NCBI GenBank assembly: GCA_016777005.1
Contig: JADHSF010000006.1
Coordinates: 1 to 56,810 of the forward strand
DNA: 56,810 nucleotides
Direction: 5' to 3'
Source: SAR86 cluster bacterium
GTDB lineage: Bacteria > Pseudomonadota > Gammaproteobacteria > Magnimaribacterales > Magnimaribacteraceae
Below the pieces are notes generated by a model. That model worked only from the letters and a program-made list of their open reading frames with translations. It ran no database searches and was not told the origin of the DNA. Shown piece after piece: positions 48,049 through 56,810 of this stretch; the first letter of the stretch is position 1; the number at the start of each line of letters is the position of its first letter. The position numbers and the translations under genes are program-made.

Positions 48049-48660
48049 ATGAAACTATATAATTCAATTGGGCCAAATCCACATGTTGTCAGGATGTTTA
48101 TAGCGGAACTTGGTATAGACATTGACACTGTCGAAGTAGACTTATTGGGCGGCGAAAATAGACAGACATCTTACTTAGCTAAAAATCCATCAGGTCAAAC
48201 ACCATCATTAGAGATGGATGATGGTAGTTTTCTAGCAGAAATAACCGTTATTTGTGAATATTTAGATGAGATTCATGGATATAGTGATCTTATTGGCAAG
48301 ACACCTCAGGAAAGAGCAGAAACAAGAATGTGGACTAGGCGGATAGATCTTCAAATCATAGAACCCTTAGCCAATGGTTTTAGATATTCTGAAGGTTATG
48401 AAATCTTTAAAGATCGTTTGCACCTTATTCCAGAAGCAGCAGATGATTTAAAAGCTATTGCCCAAGAAAGACTCACTTGGCTTGATAAACAACTAGATGG
48501 AAAAGAGTATATATGCGGAGATAGATTTTCTTTAGCTGATATTATGTTTTATTGCTTTATTAAATGGGGCACAGAGGCAGGACAGCCTCTCAATCCAGAA
48601 AATATCAATGTAGTAAAGTTATTAGAAAAAATTGATGCACTAGATAGTGCCTCAGCTTAA
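48049..48660 (+). CDS. Glutathione S-transferase family protein
   Basis: A 203-residue GST-fold protein. The N-terminal thioredoxin-like half contains the cis-Pro and gamma-Glu-binding region NPSGQTPSLEMDDGSFLAE (quoted key: SGQTPSLEMDDG). The all-helical C-terminal half has YICGDRFSLADIMFYCF, the usual N-capping and hydrophobic-staple motif. The N-terminal catalytic position reads LYNSIGPNP, so a Ser is likely used. The substrate is unknown. Its stop codon overlaps the start of the next small ORF by one base. Confidence 0.88.
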   Translation: MKLYNSIGPNPHVVRMFIAELGIDIDTVEVDLLGGENRQTSYLAKNPSGQTPSLEMDDGSFLAEITVICEYLDEIHGYSDLIGKTPQERAETRMWTRRIDLQIIEPLANGFRYSEGYEIFKDRLHLIPEAADDLKAIAQERLTWLDKQLDGKEYICGDRFSLADIMFYCFIKWGTEAGQPLNPENINVVKLLEKIDALDSASA

Positions 48661-48749
48661 TGGATAAAGAAGAAAGGATCCGTGCCTGGTTGACTACTGG
48701 GGCTGTATTTATAATTGCAGTGCTCTGGATACTATCTATTTGGGTTTAA
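48660..48749 (+). CDS. Possible 29-residue single-span membrane protein
   Basis: A tiny frame starts on the last base of the GST stop (TAATG) and ends on the first base of the GIY-YIG start (TAATG again). It encodes a charged N terminus (MDKEERIRAW) and then one hydrophobic helix of about 18 residues ending in IWV. Perfect coupling on both sides suggests it is translated, which is the only strong evidence. It could instead be a spacer. No family is recognised. Confidence 0.45.
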   Translation: MDKEERIRAWLTTGAVFIIAVLWILSIWV

Positions 48750-49009
48750 TGTCTTGGGCGGTTTATATTCTTGAATGTTCTGACGGATCTTTTTATACAG
48801 GCATCAGTAATAATGTTGAAGCCCGAATAAATACTCACAATGCCTCTAAAGGAGCTAAATACACTAAAAGTAGACTGCCAGTGACCTTGGTCTTTCAAGA
48901 AAATACTTTTAATAAAAGTGAATCGTTAAGAAGAGAAATAGAGATAAAAAAACTTACAAGAAAAAAAAAGAGAGAGTTAATTGATGCTTTTAATTTCCCC
49001 GCCACCTAA
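48749..49009 (+). CDS. GIY-YIG nuclease-fold protein (UPF0213/YhbQ type)
   Basis: An 86-residue stand-alone GIY-YIG domain. VYILECSDGSFYTGISNNVEARINTH gives the GIY (VYI) and YIG (YTG) elements, with the Arg in the following helix (EARI); later RLPVTLVF and LRREIEIKKL match UPF0213. Relatives are linked to nucleic-acid cleavage, but the cellular role is unclear. The start at 48749 is chosen because it makes a TAATG junction with the small ORF; an upstream ATG at 48740 would overlap that ORF. The gene overlaps the convergent mnmA by 33 bp. Confidence 0.87.
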   Translation: MSWAVYILECSDGSFYTGISNNVEARINTHNASKGAKYTKSRLPVTLVFQENTFNKSESLRREIEIKKLTRKKKRELIDAFNFPAT

Positions 49010-50044
49010 ACATTTTTCACCCTCATAAATTACAACCGACTGACCTGGCGTCACAGATCTTTGAGGTTCTCTAAAAAATAGTTTCATCGATCCTTCTGAA
49101 AGCTCCACATGACATTCTTGATCTTTCTGTCTATATCTTACTTTAGCAGTTCCATCGAAAGATTTAGGCAAGGATTCTTCAATTAAGAACGTATTCTTGG
49201 TTTCAAGTTCAGAAGAAAATAGAAGGGGATTTTCGTTTCCTTGAACACAAATAAGTTTATTTGATTCTAGGTCTTTATTAGCCACATACCACGGCAAGTC
49301 AGGAGCATCTTTTACTCCGCCTATACCTAGACCTTGTCTCTGTCCAAGGGTATAAAATACAAGACCCTTATGAGTTCCAATAACTGAATCATTGTCATCT
49401 ACGATTTCACCTTCCTCTCCGCCAAGGTAATTTCCCACGAACTCAGGAAATGGCCTTTCTCCTATAAAACATATTCCAGTACTGTCTTTTTTTTCACTTG
49501 TAATGAGATTATTTTCTCGCGCTATTACTCTTACTTTGTCTTTCTTTAATTCCCCTAAAGGAAAAAGAGTATGTTCTAGGACTTCTTTATCTATGGCATG
49601 GAGAAAATATGATTGATCTTTTGAATTGTCTTTGCCTTTAAAAAGACTCACATTATCTGTTCGAGCATAATGACCAGTAGCAATGTAATGATAGTCATTG
49701 GATCTAGCATAGTTATAAAATTCTTTAAATTTAATTTCCTTATTACAAAGAATATCAGGATTAGGCGTCCTGCCTGCTTCTAGTTCAGATAGAAAATAAG
49801 AAAAAACTCTTTCTTTGTATTCTTGAGAAAAACTAATTTGTACAAGCGGGATATCTATTTGATCGGCAACAAAAGCTGCATCCATGAAATCTTCTTTGAT
49901 ACTGCAATAGGGAGACCCGTCATCATCATCCCAATTCTTCATGAATAATCCATGCACCTCATAGCCTTGCTCTTTAAGCAACAGTGCAGAAACTGAAGAA
50001 TCGACTCCACCTGATAAACCTACTAGTACCTTTTCTTTTGTCAT
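48977..50044 (-). CDS. mnmA: tRNA-specific 2-thiouridylase
   Basis: Adds sulfur to the wobble uridine (s2U34) of tRNA-Lys, Glu and Gln. The ATP pyrophosphatase P-loop GLSGGVDSS is at residues 9-17. The catalytic cysteines are Cys100 (ILCNKEIKF) and Cys192 (STGICFIG). Length 355 fits. The C-terminal beta-barrel ends GEKCLGGGEI. It is transcribed toward the GIY-YIG gene, and the last 33 bp of both coding regions overlap. It is divergent from icd. Confidence 0.96.
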   Translation of the reverse strand: MTKEKVLVGLSGGVDSSVSALLLKEQGYEVHGLFMKNWDDDDGSPYCSIKEDFMDAAFVADQIDIPLVQISFSQEYKERVFSYFLSELEAGRTPNPDILCNKEIKFKEFYNYARSNDYHYIATGHYARTDNVSLFKGKDNSKDQSYFLHAIDKEVLEHTLFPLGELKKDKVRVIARENNLITSEKKDSTGICFIGERPFPEFVGNYLGGEEGEIVDDNDSVIGTHKGLVFYTLGQRQGLGIGGVKDAPDLPWYVANKDLESNKLICVQGNENPLLFSSELETKNTFLIEESLPKSFDGTAKVRYRQKDQECHVELSEGSMKLFFREPQRSVTPGQSVVIYEGEKCLGGGEIKSIN

Positions 50045-50053
50045 TTAGGTCAA

Positions 50054-50082
50054 TTAACCTTATTAGTTAAATAATATATAAT
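50054..50082 (+). promoter_or_regulatory. Probable sigma-70 promoter of icd-clpS-clpA
   Basis: TTAACC (50054-50059, four of six consensus bases) and a perfect TATAAT (50077-50082) are separated by exactly 17 bases, and the icd ATG follows 29 bases after the -10. It is the best canonical promoter in the window. The divergent mnmA start lies 9 bases from the -35, so the two genes may share this control region. Confidence 0.55.
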
Positions 50083-50111
50083 GCGCTCACATTTAATTAT
50101 ACAGAGCAATC

Positions 50112-51371
50112 ATGAAGTTTGAGCACATAAAAGAACCTGCTACAGGTTCAAAAATATCCATCGACTCCTCAGGGCAATTAGTTGTCCCTGATAATCCAAT
50201 AATTCCTTTTATAGAAGGAGATGGAATAGGTTCAGATATCACACCTGCCATGATTAAAGTTGTCGATAGTGCAGTTGAAAAGTCTTATGGTGGAGCTAAA
50301 AAAATTGAATGGATGGAAATATACTGCGGTGAGAAATCAACAGTAGTTTACGGTGAAGATAAGTGGTTGCCTTCTGAAACATTAAAAGCTTTAGAAGAAT
50401 ATGTTGTAGGAATAAAAGGGCCATTAACTACTCCAGTAGGTGGAGGAATTAGATCTTTAAATGTAGCTTTAAGACAAGAACTAGATTTATACGTCTGTCA
50501 GAGACCGGTGAGATATTTTGAAGGCGTGCCAAGTCCAGTGGTAGCTCCAGAAAAAACTGATATGGTTATCTTTAGAGAGAATTCAGAAGATATTTATGCA
50601 GGTATAGAGTGGGAAGCTGGATCGGAAGATGCTGATAAGGTAATAAAATTTCTTACTGAAGAGATGGGAGTTACTAAAATTAGATTTATGGAAAATTGTG
50701 GAATAGGTGTTAAGCCTGTATCCAAACAAGGAACAGAAAGACTTGTAGACCAAGCTATACAGTATGCTATTGCAAATAATCGTGATTCAGTAACCTTTGT
50801 TCATAAGGGTAATATTATGAAATTTACTGAAGGATCGTTTAAAGATTGGGGCTATCAATTTGCCGCATCAAAATACGGAGCAATAGAGCTTGATGGAGGC
50901 CCATGGCACTCTTTAACGAACCCTAATACTGGAAAAGAAATAATTATAAAAGATGTTATAGCCGATGCATTTCTTCAACAAATCTTAACAAGGCCAGATG
51001 AATACAGTGTGATAGCTACATTAAATTTAAATGGTGACTACATATCTGATGCTTTGGCTGCAGAAGTTGGAGGCATCGGTATAGCACCAGGAGCTAATTT
51101 AGGAGATAAAATAGCACTATTTGAAGCTACTCACGGAACAGCACCTAAATATGCGGGCTTAGATAAAGTCAATCCTGGTTCTTTAATTCTTTCAGCAGAA
51201 ATGATGCTTAGACATATGGGTTGGATGGAAGCTGCAGATTTGATTATTGAAGGTCTCGCTAAGACTATTAGTCAAAAAACAGTCACATATGACTTCGAAA
51301 GATTAATGAATGGTGCAACACTGCTTAAGTGCTCAGAATTTGGAGAGGCTATTATCTCTAATATGGATTAA
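50112..51371 (+). CDS. icd: Isocitrate dehydrogenase (NADP+)
   Basis: Oxidative decarboxylation of isocitrate to 2-oxoglutarate in the TCA cycle. The substrate and phosphorylation loop [21 protein letters not shown] (key: [11 protein letters not shown]) has Ser115, equivalent to the E. coli regulatory serine. NADP determinants HGTAPKYAG and TYDFERLM are as in the E. coli NADP enzyme. Length is 419. Because aceA is also present, flux control at this branch point is expected. No aceK is in the window. Confidence 0.97.
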   Translation: MKFEHIKEPATGSKISIDSSGQLVVPDNPIIPFIEGDGIGSDITPAMIKVVDSAVEKSYGGAKKIEWMEIYCGEKSTVVYGEDKWLPSETLKALEEYVVGIKGPLTTPVGGGIRSLNVALRQELDLYVCQRPVRYFEGVPSPVVAPEKTDMVIFRENSEDIYAGIEWEAGSEDADKVIKFLTEEMGVTKIRFMENCGIGVKPVSKQGTERLVDQAIQYAIANNRDSVTFVHKGNIMKFTEGSFKDWGYQFAASKYGAIELDGGPWHSLTNPNTGKEIIIKDVIADAFLQQILTRPDEYSVIATLNLNGDYISDALAAEVGGIGIAPGANLGDKIALFEATHGTAPKYAGLDKVNPGSLILSAEMMLRHMGWMEAADLIIEGLAKTISQKTVTYDFERLMNGATLLKCSEFGEAIISNMD

Positions 51372-51724
51372 TGCATTTATTCGTAAATAAGAATAACGAC
51401 GACCAAGATAGCAATAGAGATTCCTCTACAGTTGCTACTCTAGAGAAACCTAAAACAAAGAAACCTCCTCTATATAGAATCATTCTGTTAAACGATGACT
51501 ATACTCCCATGGAGTTTGTTGTTTATGTCCTACAAGTTTTTTTTGGATTCGATGGGGATAAAGCTCAACAAATTATGTTGGCTGTTCATACACATGGAAA
51601 GGGAGTTTGTGGTATCTTTACCAGGGAAGTGGCTGAAACAAAAAGCGCTCAAATAAATAACTTCGCTAAGGAAAATGGACATCCACTTCTTAGCGACATT
51701 GAGGAAGTCGGAGAAGATGATTAA
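51371..51724 (+). CDS. clpS: ClpS, N-end rule adaptor of ClpAP
   Basis: Binds N-terminal degrons and delivers them to ClpA. The fold core [16 protein letters not shown], the His pair in [13 protein letters not shown], and YTREVAE-like FTREVAETK are all present. An N-terminal unstructured arm of about 35 residues, rich in Asp and Asn, precedes it. Length 117. Starts on the last base of the icd stop (TAATG) and overlaps clpA by 8 bp. Confidence 0.96.
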   Translation: MHLFVNKNNDDQDSNRDSSTVATLEKPKTKKPPLYRIILLNDDYTPMEFVVYVLQVFFGFDGDKAQQIMLAVHTHGKGVCGIFTREVAETKSAQINNFAKENGHPLLSDIEEVGEDD

Positions 51725-53969
51725 TCAAGAATTAGAACAAAATCTAAATAGTGCATTTAAGATTGCACAAGATCAAAAGCATGAATTTGTAACAGTAGAA
51801 CATTTACTATTAGCTCTAGTTGAAAACTCAGACGCCCAAAATTTATTCTCTTCAAATAATATTGATATCAATCAATTGAAATCAGAATTAGAAGAATTCA
51901 TCGGCTCAACCACTCCAAAGATAGCGAAAGAAAATGATATTGAAATACAACCCACTTTGGGTTTCCAAAGAGTAATTCAAAGAGCAGTTTTTCATGTTCA
52001 ATCTTCTGGAAAGAATGAAGTAAAAGGAAGTAATGTTCTTGTGGCTATCTTCAGTGAAAAAGAATCTCAAAGTGTATATTTGTTAGAACAACTTGGACTG
52101 ACTAGATTAGATGCAGTTTCATATTTAAGTCATGGTAAGAGTGAGTCAAGTGAGTCTGAGTATACCGAAGAGGGTGAGTCTAATGAACCGGATTCTAATA
52201 CAGCTTTAGAGCAATTTGCATTAAACTTAAATCAAGAGGCTTTAGAGGGCAGAATAGACCCTTTAATAGGAAGAAGTTCTGAAATCGAAAGAGTTGTTCA
52301 AATTTTGGCAAGAAGAAGTAAAAATAACCCCCTACTTGTAGGTGAGTCTGGAGTAGGTAAAACAGCTATAGCAGAAGGTCTAGCAAAATTAATAACAGAA
52401 AATAAAGTACCGGATCTGATAAAAGATAGCGTTATTTATTCCTTGGATATGGGAGCCTTGCTGGCTGGAACTAAATATAGGGGAGACTTTGAGGAAAGAT
52501 TAAAATCTGTTCTTAAAGAACTAGAAGAAGATGAATCAGCAATTCTTTTCATAGATGAAATTCACACAATCATAGGGGCGGGGGCAACTTCTGGTGGTGT
52601 CATGGATGCATCTAATTTACTCAAACCAGCCCTTGCAAAGAGAGGTCTGCAATTTGTAGGTTCGACAACTTATAAAGAATTTAGAGGTATTTTTGAAAAA
52701 GATAGAGCTTTATCTAGGAGATTTCAAAAGGTGGAAGTCATGGAACCTTCTGTTGATGAAACATATAACATTCTAAAAGGACTGAAAGAGAGATTCGAAG
52801 AACATCATGAGATTAAATATACAGATGGATCTTTAAAGGCTGCTGCTAACTTAGCCTCTAAACACATAAATGATAGGTTTCTTCCAGATAAGGCGATTGA
52901 CGTTGTAGACGAAGCTGGAGCTAGACAAAAACTTGTAGCTTCTAGTAAAAGAAAAAAAACTATCAACGAATTAGATATAGAAAAAATTGTAGCGTCCATA
53001 GCCAGAATACCTGAAAAAACAGTTTCTACCTCTGACAAGAAGTCATTAGAAAAATTAGAAGAAAACCTAAAACGTGTAATATTTGGTCAAAATGAAGCTG
53101 TAGAGACTTTATCTGCAGCTATTAAGCTTTCAAGAGCAGGACTTAGAGTTGAAGAGAAGCCTGTAGGGTCCTTTTTATTCTCAGGTCCGACAGGAGTTGG
53201 TAAAACTGAAGTCAGCAAGCAATTGGCTTCAATTATGGGCATAGAGTTTGTAAGATTTGATATGTCTGAATATATGGAAAGACATACTGTATCAAGGCTA
53301 ATAGGAGCTCCTCCAGGTTATGTTGGGTATGATCAAGGAGGCTTGTTAACGGAGTCTGTGAACAAACATCCCCATTCTGTAATTCTTCTAGATGAAATAG
53401 AAAAGGCCCACCCCGAGGTGTTTAATATACTTCTTCAAGTCATGGATCACGGTACATTGACTGACAATAACGGAAGAAAAGCAGATTTTAGAAATACTAT
53501 AGTTATTATGACTACCAATACTGGTGCACAGGACATGAGTAGGGCAAGTATGGGTTTCCAATCTCAAGATCACTCAAGTGAAGCCACTGAAATGATCAAA
53601 AAAACATTCTCTCCTGAATTTAGAAATAGGTTAGATGGCATTATTAATTTCAATCCGTTGCCTACTGAAGTCATAAGAACTGTAGTAGATAAATTCTTAG
53701 TTGAATTACAAGTCCAATTAGAAGTTCAAAAGGTTCAGTTGGAAGTATCTGATGAAGTAAGAGAATGGCTATTAGAAAATGGTTATGATAAAAATATGGG
53801 CGCTAGGCCTATGCAGAGGCTCATTCAGGACAGCATTAAGACCGTTTTAGCCGAGGAGATACTTTTCGGTAAACTATCTAAATCAGGAGGGATTGCTTAC
53901 ATATCTCTGTTAGATAATAAAATCCAAGTGAAATTTAAAGAGAATTCTAAGAAAAAAGAAAAAGTTTGA
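51717..53969 (+). CDS. clpA: ATP-dependent Clp protease ATP-binding subunit ClpA
   Basis: A Hsp100 unfoldase feeding ClpP. It has an N domain (1 to about 145), an acidic Ser/Glu linker (near 150-165), AAA-1 with Walker A GESGVGKT at about 209-217 and [10 protein letters not shown], and AAA-2 with GPTGVGKTE at about 490-498 and [12 protein letters not shown]. The ClpP-docking tripeptide reads MGF in place of the E. coli IGL. No coiled-coil middle domain is present, which separates it from ClpB and ClpC. The start at 51717 gives 750 residues and overlaps clpS; an upstream codon at 51675 has no support. ClpP itself is not in the window. Confidence 0.97.
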   Translation: MINQELEQNLNSAFKIAQDQKHEFVTVEHLLLALVENSDAQNLFSSNNIDINQLKSELEEFIGSTTPKIAKENDIEIQPTLGFQRVIQRAVFHVQSSGKNEVKGSNVLVAIFSEKESQSVYLLEQLGLTRLDAVSYLSHGKSESSESEYTEEGESNEPDSNTALEQFALNLNQEALEGRIDPLIGRSSEIERVVQILARRSKNNPLLVGESGVGKTAIAEGLAKLITENKVPDLIKDSVIYSLDMGALLAGTKYRGDFEERLKSVLKELEEDESAILFIDEIHTIIGAGATSGGVMDASNLLKPALAKRGLQFVGSTTYKEFRGIFEKDRALSRRFQKVEVMEPSVDETYNILKGLKERFEEHHEIKYTDGSLKAAANLASKHINDRFLPDKAIDVVDEAGARQKLVASSKRKKTINELDIEKIVASIARIPEKTVSTSDKKSLEKLEENLKRVIFGQNEAVETLSAAIKLSRAGLRVEEKPVGSFLFSGPTGVGKTEVSKQLASIMGIEFVRFDMSEYMERHTVSRLIGAPPGYVGYDQGGLLTESVNKHPHSVILLDEIEKAHPEVFNILLQVMDHGTLTDNNGRKADFRNTIVIMTTNTGAQDMSRASMGFQSQDHSSEATEMIKKTFSPEFRNRLDGIINFNPLPTEVIRTVVDKFLVELQVQLEVQKVQLEVSDEVREWLLENGYDKNMGARPMQRLIQDSIKTVLAEEILFGKLSKSGGIAYISLLDNKIQVKFKENSKKKEKV

Positions 53970-55147
53970 TGATGAAGTGGCTTCCGATCCTTTTCTTTTT
54001 CCTTTCAACATATATTTCTAGCTTCGAATCAAATACAGGTAATCAAAACCCTAGTAATATCCTTTCTCCGAAAACTATTCTTTTCTGGAGCACGGAGGAA
54101 AAGTTGTATGGTTTTAAGAATATGGAGAAAATTCTCCCTACACGTTTAATAGAAAAAAGTGACTCTCCTTATCCTCTAACTTATGAATTAAGGGACCTAG
54201 ATAATCTTACTTACAATTACAAGGGCAAAAAATATACTATTGATGACTATATCCAAACTTTCAAAGTGGCTGGGTTAATCGTAATACGCGATGGAAAAAT
54301 ACTATATGAAAGTTATAACTTCGGAAACAATGAAACATCTAGATGGGTTTCATTCTCTGTTACCAAATCAGTTACTTCTATGCTCCTTGGAGCGGCGATT
54401 AAAGACAGACATATAAGCTCTGTAAAGGATCCGATAGTCACGTACTTGCCTCAATTAAGAGATAGTCATTATAGCGATGTATCTATAGAGCAAGTCCTGC
54501 ACATGTCATCAGGTGTAAACTGGAATGAAGACTACAGTGATCCTAATTCCGACGTCAGCATAGCCTCTGCACTAAATTCCTCAAAACTATATGATTATTT
54601 GAGAGAGCTGGGAGCATTTTCAGAACCTGGAAATAAGTTTAATTACAATACCGCTGAATCAAATCTAATCGGAGGCTTGGTAAGATCTGCAGTTGGAAAT
54701 AACCTGTCTAAATATTTAGAACAAAAAATATGGAAACCTTTTGGAATGGAATTTGATGCTCATTGGGTATTGGATTATGACTACAATTTAGAGTTAGGAG
54801 GGTGTTGTATCAACGCGACATTAAGAGATTATGCTCGTATAGGTATATTTGCTTTGAATAACGGAAGTCTCGATAATAACATTAATATACTTCCAGATAA
54901 TTGGATGAAGCAATCTACAACCTCTTCACCTAATCTAGAATATTACGGTTATCAATGGTGGCTTGATGGTTCGGACTATAGTTCCTTTTATGCTGATGGT
55001 ATTTTTGGCCAGTTTATTTGGATAGACCCTGTCTCAAAAACTATTGTAGCTATGCATAGCGCTAGAGACGATGCAGATGTTGATCTGTATGTAGGCGGAC
55101 ATAGATTAAACTTTATGATATCTCTGCTACAGGAGATCAATAGATAG
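53969..55147 (+). CDS. Serine hydrolase, class C beta-lactamase/esterase fold
   Basis: A 392-residue exported protein with signal peptide MKWLPILFFFLSTYISS. The catalytic Ser130-x-x-Lys133 lies in SFSVTKSVTS, and Tyr226 in FNYNTAESN plays the YxN role. The third box is not a clear KTG; the region reads IVAMHSARDD. This is the beta-lactamase-like family that includes esterases and D-aminopeptidases, so a periplasmic peptidase or esterase is more likely than a real beta-lactamase. The start is ATG at 53969, overlapping the clpA stop (TGATG), so it is coupled to clpA. infA converges on its 3' end. Confidence 0.85.
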   Translation: MMKWLPILFFFLSTYISSFESNTGNQNPSNILSPKTILFWSTEEKLYGFKNMEKILPTRLIEKSDSPYPLTYELRDLDNLTYNYKGKKYTIDDYIQTFKVAGLIVIRDGKILYESYNFGNNETSRWVSFSVTKSVTSMLLGAAIKDRHISSVKDPIVTYLPQLRDSHYSDVSIEQVLHMSSGVNWNEDYSDPNSDVSIASALNSSKLYDYLRELGAFSEPGNKFNYNTAESNLIGGLVRSAVGNNLSKYLEQKIWKPFGMEFDAHWVLDYDYNLELGGCCINATLRDYARIGIFALNNGSLDNNINILPDNWMKQSTTSSPNLEYYGYQWWLDGSDYSSFYADGIFGQFIWIDPVSKTIVAMHSARDDADVDLYVGGHRLNFMISLLQEINR

Positions 55148-55148
55148 T

Positions 55149-55367
55149 CTATCTTTCTCTAAAGATTATTCTTCCTTTAGATAGATCATATGGAGTGATT
55201 TCAATTTTTACCTTGTCTCCAGTTAATATTCTTATGTAGTGTTTTCGCATCTTTCCAGAAATGTGTGCAGTAACTACATGATCATTGTGAAGTTTTACCC
55301 TGAAAGTTGTATTTGGAAGAGTTTCAATTACCTCTCCCTCCATCTCTATTAAATCTTGTTTAGCCAT
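55149..55367 (-). CDS. infA: Translation initiation factor IF-1
   Basis: The 72-residue S1-like OB-fold protein that binds the ribosomal A site at initiation. [35 protein letters not shown] and the terminal GRIIFRER are canonical (only parts quoted). Location next to clpS-clpA follows the gammaproteobacterial order. The serine hydrolase gene now lies between clpA and infA, on the other strand. Confidence 0.98.
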   Translation of the reverse strand: MAKQDLIEMEGEVIETLPNTTFRVKLHNDHVVTAHISGKMRKHYIRILTGDKVKIEITPYDLSKGRIIFRER

Positions 55368-55412
55368 ATATAATGTATTTTCTTATAGTTGAACCAATTA
55401 CTAAAGCAAAAC

Positions 55413-55523
55413 ATGAAAGAAAAGGAATTTAAATTTAAAACATTATTACTATTTTTAGCTTTAGTTACTATTTTTATAGCATTTGTTGCTTATATATTAG
55501 ACAGTTTTATCTTAGTCTACTGA
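55413..55523 (+). CDS. Possible 36-residue single-span membrane protein
   Basis: A short ATG-initiated frame lies in the spacer between infA (divergent) and the CoA-transferase (convergent). It has a Lys/Glu-rich N terminus (MKEKEFKFK), then about 22 hydrophobic residues, then SFILVY. It overlaps the last 12 bp of the CoA-transferase gene. No ribosome site is clear. Length and composition fit an AT-rich spurious frame as well as a real small membrane protein; no family is recognised. Confidence 0.35.
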   Translation: MKEKEFKFKTLLLFLALVTIFIAFVAYILDSFILVY

Positions 55524-56717
55524 TCGAATCACATCATCACTCAAGAGTTGATTGATTTCATCCTTGTCATATCCGGACCAGTCTATAAGTATATCCTTAG
55601 TATGTTTACCTAAATGAGGAGGAGGGGAGTAAGACTCTTCATCAGTGTGGGACATCTTTACTGGATTACCAGGCATTGTTACTTTACCGCCGTCAGGATG
55701 ATCAACATCAACCATCATATTTCTGTGTAATACCTGTTCATCATTCAATGCATCGCTAAATTTATTTATTGGGCCACAAGGCACTTTTGCGGCATTTAAT
55801 TTTTTAACCCAATATTCTGATGTTTGAGTGGATAAAATCTTGTTTAACTCTTTTTCTATAAAAATTTGATTATTTAATCTATCAACAGATAAATTAAATT
55901 TTTCGTCCCTTAAAGAATCTACGTTTACAACATCTAGCAATGATTGCCAGAAAACATCTGTAATAACTGCAATAACAACAAATCCATCTTGAGTGGTGAA
56001 TGTGTTGTAGGGTACGTGGACGAAATGTGCATTACCTATTGGTTCAGGATTTTTACCAGATAAAGTGAACATTGTAGCCATGTATGTGAGTAAGGATATT
56101 TGAACATCAAGGAGAGAGATATCAATATGCTGTCCGATATTGGTTTTCTCTCTTGAATACAAGGCTGATAGAATTCCAATTACGCTATATAAGCCTGATC
56201 CTAAGTCACCAATCGGAATACCTGCACGGGTAGGGGTATTAACATCTGGACCTGTTATGGACATACCACCACTATAGGCTTGTACGATTTGATCATAGGC
56301 CGGTCTATTGGCATGAGGTCCAGTCTCTCCAAACCCTGAAATTGAACAAGTAATGATACGTGGGTTTATCTTAGATAGATGTTCGTAATCAACACCAAGT
56401 TTTGTTACTACACCAGCACTAAAATTGTTTAATACAATGTCCGCTGATTTCACGAGATCATAAAAGACACTCAGTCCCTTATTTGACTTTAGATCTATAG
56501 AAACACTTTTCTTGTTTCTGTTTAGTGTCAAAAAATAAGCTCCAAATTCTTTAAAAGAATAATCAGGATCATTTTTAAGAAGACCACGTGTCATTTCACC
56601 TAAAAGAGGCTCAACTTTTACAACTTCTGCACCGAGATCAGCTAGAACCATGCCAGCATACGGACCTGCAAGCATGTGCGTTAGATCAATTACTTTAACT
56701 CCCTCTAAAGGTTTCAT
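55512..56717 (-). CDS. CaiB/BaiF family CoA-transferase (family III)
   Basis: A family III CoA-transferase moving CoA between carboxylic acids through an Asp-anchored acyl intermediate. The N-terminal Rossmann-like segment KVIDLTHMLAGPYAGMVLADLGAEVVKVE (key: LAGPYAGMVLADLGAEV) is diagnostic, and the catalytic Asp142 lies in NRPAYDQIVQAYSG. ATG at 56717 is chosen because it directly precedes PLEGVKVIDL; an upstream ATG at 56738 would add seven residues and neither has a clear ribosome site. Length 401. The substrate is unknown (carnitine, succinyl and aromatic acids occur in the family). It may feed acyl-CoAs to the dehydrogenases of this window. Confidence 0.9.
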   Translation of the reverse strand: MKPLEGVKVIDLTHMLAGPYAGMVLADLGAEVVKVEPLLGEMTRGLLKNDPDYSFKEFGAYFLTLNRNKKSVSIDLKSNKGLSVFYDLVKSADIVLNNFSAGVVTKLGVDYEHLSKINPRIITCSISGFGETGPHANRPAYDQIVQAYSGGMSITGPDVNTPTRAGIPIGDLGSGLYSVIGILSALYSREKTNIGQHIDISLLDVQISLLTYMATMFTLSGKNPEPIGNAHFVHVPYNTFTTQDGFVVIAVITDVFWQSLLDVVNVDSLRDEKFNLSVDRLNNQIFIEKELNKILSTQTSEYWVKKLNAAKVPCGPINKFSDALNDEQVLHRNMMVDVDHPDGGKVTMPGNPVKMSHTDEESYSPPPHLGKHTKDILIDWSGYDKDEINQLLSDDVIRSVD

Positions 56718-56810
56718 AATTGAATTGTACATTATCAAAGGGGGAGAATACTTCCTCTTATGTATAAGATTGTGGATAAATCTTTAATTTAACATAATAT
56801 ATATTATACG

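Noticed and set aside
1-56810. Mobile elements, prophage, CRISPR arrays, tRNA or rRNA genes
   Set aside because: No transposase, integrase or Cas-like protein, no regularly spaced repeats, and no tRNA or rRNA signatures were seen anywhere in the window.

Overview
The window is 56.8 kb of compact, AT-rich bacterial chromosome (by eye about one third G+C). Genes are packed with short spacers, many TAATG/ATGA stop-start overlaps, and only one clearly gene-free stretch above 300 bp. Every well-conserved protein looks gammaproteobacterial: Nqr with ApbE and NqrM, MsbA/LpxK/KdsB, ClpS-ClpA-IF-1, NfuA, CsiV next to Mfd, and long-form isocitrate lyase. AT richness, compactness and metabolism suggest a streamlined marine gammaproteobacterium of SAR86 type. 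That placement is inference; there is no rRNA or tRNA here to confirm it. I see no insertion sequence, prophage or CRISPR array, so this is core genome with local oddities.

Layout. 1-5.1 kb: a cut-off PhyH-type oxygenase, an alpha/beta esterase, a minus-strand DsbA-like / 2OG-oxygenase / heptosyltransferase operon, a LOG-family hydrolase, a 200-bp spacer that looks structured, and thpR. 5.2-10.4 kb: trpS, an unrecognised gene and an MFS transporter in overlap, then an SDR and a coniferyl-type aldehyde dehydrogenase. 10.4-18.2 kb: an envelope operon, lolC/F-lolD, an msbA-lpxK gene fusion, a ycaR/Trm112-like small gene, kdsB, murB, a LysE exporter and a DUF1285 gene. 18.2-18.5 kb: a probable unannotated minus-strand small RNA with its own -10 box and intrinsic terminator. 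18.5-21.9 kb: ETF-quinone oxidoreductase divergent from etfB-etfA.

21.9-32.6 kb: trmA-metH (minus), nfuA-sbcB (plus), csiV-mfd (minus); the Mfd lacks the region of domain 3. 32.6-36.5 kb: two acyl-CoA dehydrogenases and a long-form GAPDH. 36.5-43.6 kb: nqrABCDEF-apbE-nqrM, a complete sodium-pumping NADH dehydrogenase with both maturation factors, closed by a bidirectional terminator. 43.6-46.7 kb: aceA and purB. 46.7-50 kb: a secreted amidohydrolase, a GST, a tiny membrane ORF, a GIY-YIG protein and mnmA. 50.1-56.7 kb: icd-clpS-clpA-serine hydrolase, infA, another tiny membrane ORF and a CoA-transferase.

How the parts fit. The acyl-CoA dehydrogenases, SDR, CoA-transferase and ETF/ETF-QO point to fatty-acid or other acyl-CoA oxidation feeding electrons into quinone. 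Nqr couples NADH oxidation to a sodium gradient. Isocitrate lyase beside Icd implies a glyoxylate branch. The Lol/MsbA-LpxK/KdsB/heptosyltransferase set makes and exports LPS and lipoproteins. The order csiV-mfd / gap / nqr, the lol-lpxK-ycaR-kdsB-murB block and the etfQO/etfBA divergence all resemble what I recall of Pseudomonas aeruginosa.

No dramatic new multi-gene system is visible. The best candidates for something undescribed are the small RNA near 18.2-18.4 kb, the structured spacer near 4.5 kb, the MsbA-LpxK fusion, the D3-less Mfd and the two tiny single-span membrane ORFs.
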